DNA of 5,446 nt from Promethearchaeota archaeon CR_4 (GTDB taxonomy: Archaea > Asgardarchaeota > Lokiarchaeia > Sigyniarchaeales > CR-4). Each line of letters begins with the position of its first letter. The first letter of the stretch is position 1. Shown piece after piece: positions 3,137-5,446 of this stretch. The notes under the pieces are model-generated. The model worked only from the letters and a program-made list of their open reading frames with translations, did not search any database and was not told where the DNA came from. Where the stretch lies: positions 16,886-22,331 of the forward strand of contig MBAA01000235.1 of NCBI GenBank assembly GCA_001940655.1, written 5' to 3'. The translations under genes and the position numbers were made by a program.

Positions 3137-4918
3137 ATGAATGAGATCGAATTTTCGCTTTATTTTACCGTAGCAAGTCTAGGAATTCTCACGCTAGTCC
3201 TGTTCTTTTTATACAACCAATATAAGGAAAAGTCGATGTTATTTTGGGCATACAATGGATTGCTCAACGTGGTTGGAATTGCCATCCTGTTAGTCACTAT
3301 TGAAGACTTTTCTCTGGGAATAATAAACCCGGGATTCTTCCTTTCTTACCTACCTGCCACTCTCCTCATTTTAAAGGGCACGTCATTGTATATAGGAAAA
3401 AAAATGCGGAACACTTGGATTTTCATAATGATAATTTGCGCGACATGGACAGTACTTGGTCTATCGCTGCAATTTGATGATCTAATCGTCTATCTCCCCG
3501 CAAGCATCTATTTAGCTTTGATAGATATTTATACCGGCATAAATTTCGTGCGATATCGAGAAACGAAGGGGGTTGGTCCAACTATTACGGGGATTTGTTT
3601 TCTATGCTACGCCGTTTTCATGTTCGGGTATCCCTTCTTATCAGATGCTGTTTCTTTCATTCCTCAGGCGCTTCTTTTATTAGCTATTGTGACGATTACT
3701 CTCGTTATAGGATTTCTTTTAGTTTATTTTGAGAGATTTGTGACCAAACTGGAAAAAAATGAAGAATCTTTACTCAAAGCAAAAAAAACTGCGGAAATGG
3801 CGAATCAAGCGAAATCCGAATTTCTAATTCACATGTCCGATGCCCTTTTTCTCGTTGATCCAGACGGAAAGATAGGTGCCGTAAATCCGGCCGCAAACAT
3901 CCTTTTTGAGTTCAATGAGATCGAACTCCTCGGTAAACAGATTGACATTCTTTTCAACCAAGCATCATTCAAAGATAACAATTCTCCGGAAAAATGGAAG
4001 GAAATTATTCTCAAACCCGAGAAAATTCAAGACCTTGAGATCTCGGTTTATTCAAAAGGTGGGAAAAAAATCCCGGTTTCGCTGTCAAAAACGAAAATGT
4101 TAGATCCAGACGAGAACCTCCAAGCATTTGTGTATATTTTTTGCGACCTCACGGACAAGAATCGCGCCGAGGAAAACCTCCAATTGCTCCAAAAATTGAC
4201 GGAAACAGACCACCTGAAATCGAACATAATCACGTGGGCTGCCCATGAATTGAAGACCCCGCTTACACCTATCCTTGGAATGGCAGAACTCCTCTACAAA
4301 TCCAAAAAAGACGAAAAGAGTGCTCAAATTAAGTTTGAACTCGAAGATTTCGAAATTTTATTGCGCAACACCGAGCGTTTATTAAAAATTGTGGAGAATT
4401 TTCTCGACGTGGGACGTTTGCAAGACGGAAATTTCCAACTTCGTTACGAATCTTGCGATCTAGGAGTTATTATTCAAAATGCGATAAAGGCAGTGGACTA
4501 TCAGGCATCCCGGAAAAATATTAAGGTGATTCCGGAAATCTTTCCATTAAAATCCAATTTCGATCAGGAACGAATAGAGCAAGTTTTCATCAATCTCTTG
4601 TCGAATGCCATTAAATATTCTCCAGAGAACACCAAGGTTTATGTTAAATTGGATCAAATTAAAGAAAACGAAAAGAAAGTTGCTCTTATCACTGTTATTG
4701 ACCAAGGTTTCGGATTTACGAGCGTCGAACTTGAAAAAGCGTTCTTGCCCTTCGCAAAGGTTCATACCCAACAGGATCAAAAGAAATTCATTGCTGGCCC
4801 TGGATTGGGACTCTATATCAGTAAAAACATCGTGGAATCCCACGGAGGAACAATCCACATTTACTCCGATGGGGCAAACCGAGGAACAACCGTCAAAATC
4901 CTTTTACCCTTTGCTTAA
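3137..4918 (+). CDS. Seven-TM PAS sensor histidine kinase
   Basis: A complete 593-residue membrane kinase. Seven hydrophobic segments lie at about 5-27, 34-58, 63-86, 93-113, 116-138, 147-168 and 174-199, a sensor arrangement also seen in bacterial kinases and diguanylate cyclases. A coiled coil follows (203-229), then a PAS/PAC domain (about 232-345, starting DALFLVDPDGKI). HisKA has its H-box at AAHELKTPLT, with H370 the predicted phospho-acceptor. The ATPase domain shows the N-box NLLSNAIKYSP (N490), G1 DQGFGF (522-527), an F-box near AFLPF, and G2 GPGLGLYISKNIVESHGG (554-571). All catalytic elements are present, so autophosphorylation is expected; the signal is unknown, and PAS may bind a small ligand or cofactor. 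No receiver domain is fused and no response regulator lies nearby, so the partner is elsewhere. An oddity is the sequence AEMANQAKSEFLIHMS just before PAS, which looks like the start of a second HisKA domain. Transcribed alone, convergent with the flavoprotein gene. Confidence 0.96.
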   Translation: MNEIEFSLYFTVASLGILTLVLFFLYNQYKEKSMLFWAYNGLLNVVGIAILLVTIEDFSLGIINPGFFLSYLPATLLILKGTSLYIGKKMRNTWIFIMIICATWTVLGLSLQFDDLIVYLPASIYLALIDIYTGINFVRYRETKGVGPTITGICFLCYAVFMFGYPFLSDAVSFIPQALLLLAIVTITLVIGFLLVYFERFVTKLEKNEESLLKAKKTAEMANQAKSEFLIHMSDALFLVDPDGKIGAVNPAANILFEFNEIELLGKQIDILFNQASFKDNNSPEKWKEIILKPEKIQDLEISVYSKGGKKIPVSLSKTKMLDPDENLQAFVYIFCDLTDKNRAEENLQLLQKLTETDHLKSNIITWAAHELKTPLTPILGMAELLYKSKKDEKSAQIKFELEDFEILLRNTERLLKIVENFLDVGRLQDGNFQLRYESCDLGVIIQNAIKAVDYQASRKNIKVIPEIFPLKSNFDQERIEQVFINLLSNAIKYSPENTKVYVKLDQIKENEKKVALITVIDQGFGFTSVELEKAFLPFAKVHTQQDQKKFIAGPGLGLYISKNIVESHGGTIHIYSDGANRGTTVKILLPFA

Positions 4919-4952
4919 ATTGTGCCTCAAATTCCTTTTCGCCTTGAATGAA

Positions 4953-4992
4953 AATTTTGACTTTTACTTCAGTTTATTTTGTGATCATTTTA
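4953..4992 (+). terminator. T-rich terminator candidate for the kinase gene
   Basis: Beyond the TAA at 4916-4918 the plus strand carries repeated T tracts (TTTT near 4954, 4962, 4977 and 4989) without a clear hairpin. This is the usual form of archaeal intrinsic terminators. The tracts run into the 3' end of the convergent flavoprotein gene, so the two transcripts may overlap slightly. Confidence 0.35.
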
Positions 4993-5446
4993 AGGAGCCA
5001 GGCGACATTTTGCCCGAGGTCTTTCAATGTTTGGAGTCCTTCCTCGTCCTTGGAAATATCCCCAGGATCTCGCCCCATTGCCATATTCCAATATGATGAA
5101 CCGACTATAAACATTGAATTTATCGCAAAGTAATTACTAATCATATGATAAACGCCCGTAGCCCCTTGCCGGCGCACTGCAATGACGGGAGCACCAACTT
5201 TGTGTGCCATCAAACCCCCATTTAATTTCGACACGAGGAACGCGCGATCGAGGAGGCACTTTAATTTACCCGCGATGTTCCCAAAGTAAGTCGGGGATCC
5301 AATGAGAATGCCATCGGCGGCTTGCATTTTTTCAATACAATAATTTGCATCATCCTCTTGATTACATTTGCCATCTCGGCGATCCCTGCATCGGTAGCAT
5401 GCAATGCATTCATTGATCTTTAAGGGACGGAGTTGGATGAATTCCG
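4974..5446 (-). CDS. Iron-sulfur flavoprotein / NAD(P)H-dependent FMN oxidoreductase family (5' end beyond right edge)
   Basis: The frame is open from the window edge to TAA at 4976-4974, giving the C-terminal 156 residues; the N-terminus, including the first FMN phosphate-binding loop, is outside. Numbering from the first complete codon, C13, C16, C19 and C27 form CX2CX2CX7C (ECIACYRC...GKC), the compact cysteine motif that binds a [4Fe-4S] cluster in archaeal iron-sulfur flavoproteins. It is followed by ADGILIGSPTYFGNIAGKLK (43-62), a flavodoxin-like FMN-binding segment, and by GAPVIAVRRQGATGVYHMI (83-101) and SMFIVGSSYW, the conserved late strands of the fold. Such proteins pass electrons between ferredoxin-type donors and acceptors such as O2 or H2O2, or reduce quinones and small substrates; which applies here cannot be told. 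An internal ATG at 5327 would delete the cluster motif and is not the start. The C-terminus (TLKDLGQNVAWLLKMITK) is typical. It is convergent with the kinase, 55 bp apart. Confidence 0.9.
   Translation of the reverse strand, partial: EFIQLRPLKINECIACYRCRDRRDGKCNQEDDANYCIEKMQAADGILIGSPTYFGNIAGKLKCLLDRAFLVSKLNGGLMAHKVGAPVIAVRRQGATGVYHMISNYFAINSMFIVGSSYWNMAMGRDPGDISKDEEGLQTLKDLGQNVAWLLKMITK

Noticed and set aside
3829..4858. Short frames opposite or within the kinase (3829-4014, 3906-4103, 4048-4233, 4100-4327, 4547-4858)
   Set aside because: All are shadows of the kinase coding sequence.
4605..5096. 163-codon plus-strand frame overlapping the kinase 3' end and the flavoprotein
   Set aside because: It is out of frame with the kinase ATPase domain and antisense to the flavoprotein, both of which carry clear motifs.
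4974..5327. Short version of the flavoprotein starting at ATG 5327
   Set aside because: The frame continues upstream to the window edge through a CX2CX2CX7C motif typical of the family, so this ATG is internal.
1..5446. CRISPR array, insertion sequence, integrase or attachment site
   Set aside because: No regularly spaced identical repeats, no transposase or integrase motifs, and no terminal inverted repeats flanking a gene were found.

Overview
The window looks archaeal, most probably from an Asgard archaeon (Lokiarchaeia-like in the broad sense). Three things point that way. Several starts have TATA-like boxes about 25-30 bp upstream of a plausible transcription start, and one has a GGTGAT Shine-Dalgarno site. 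The secreted protein is dense in N-X-S/T sequons. The minus-strand protein at 2072-2551 combines a TPR-like helical segment with a CPxC...CxH / FVD C-terminus that I recall from Asgard proteins. The lineage rests on recall and inference, not on a marker gene.

Layout, left to right. (1) 2-1144, minus: N-terminal 381 residues of a membrane-anchored NHL-repeat beta-propeller protein that runs off the left edge, with its own TATA box inside an inverted repeat. (2) 1145-1708: a long non-coding gap with divergent promoters at its two ends and a C-rich island in the middle. (3) 1709-1915, plus: a signal peptide followed by the first strands of a TolB-like (PD40) propeller, then a stop. Its expression signals look intact but the body of the protein is missing. 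(4) 2072-2551, minus: the Asgard-type helical/zinc-finger protein. (5) 2807-3025, minus: a small SpoVT/AbrB-like (MazE-like) DNA-binding domain with no convincing start codon, probably decaying. (6) 3137-4918, plus: a complete sensor histidine kinase (seven predicted membrane segments, coiled coil, PAS, HisKA, HATPase). (7) 4974-5446, minus and convergent: the C-terminal 156 residues of an iron-sulfur flavoprotein (FMN-dependent oxidoreductase family) with a CX2CX2CX7C cluster motif, cut by the right edge.

Nothing ties these genes into one operon. Most are single transcription units in alternating orientations. The kinase has no response regulator in the window, and the AbrB-like ORF has no recognisable toxin partner. 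I see no CRISPR array, insertion sequence, tRNA or rRNA, and no convincing new multi-gene system. The most interesting signals are the position-locked sequons in the NHL propeller, the histidine kinase whose PAS domain begins exactly where a canonical HisKA H-box would be expected, the truncated but well-signalled TolB-like gene, and the inverted repeats around the promoters.
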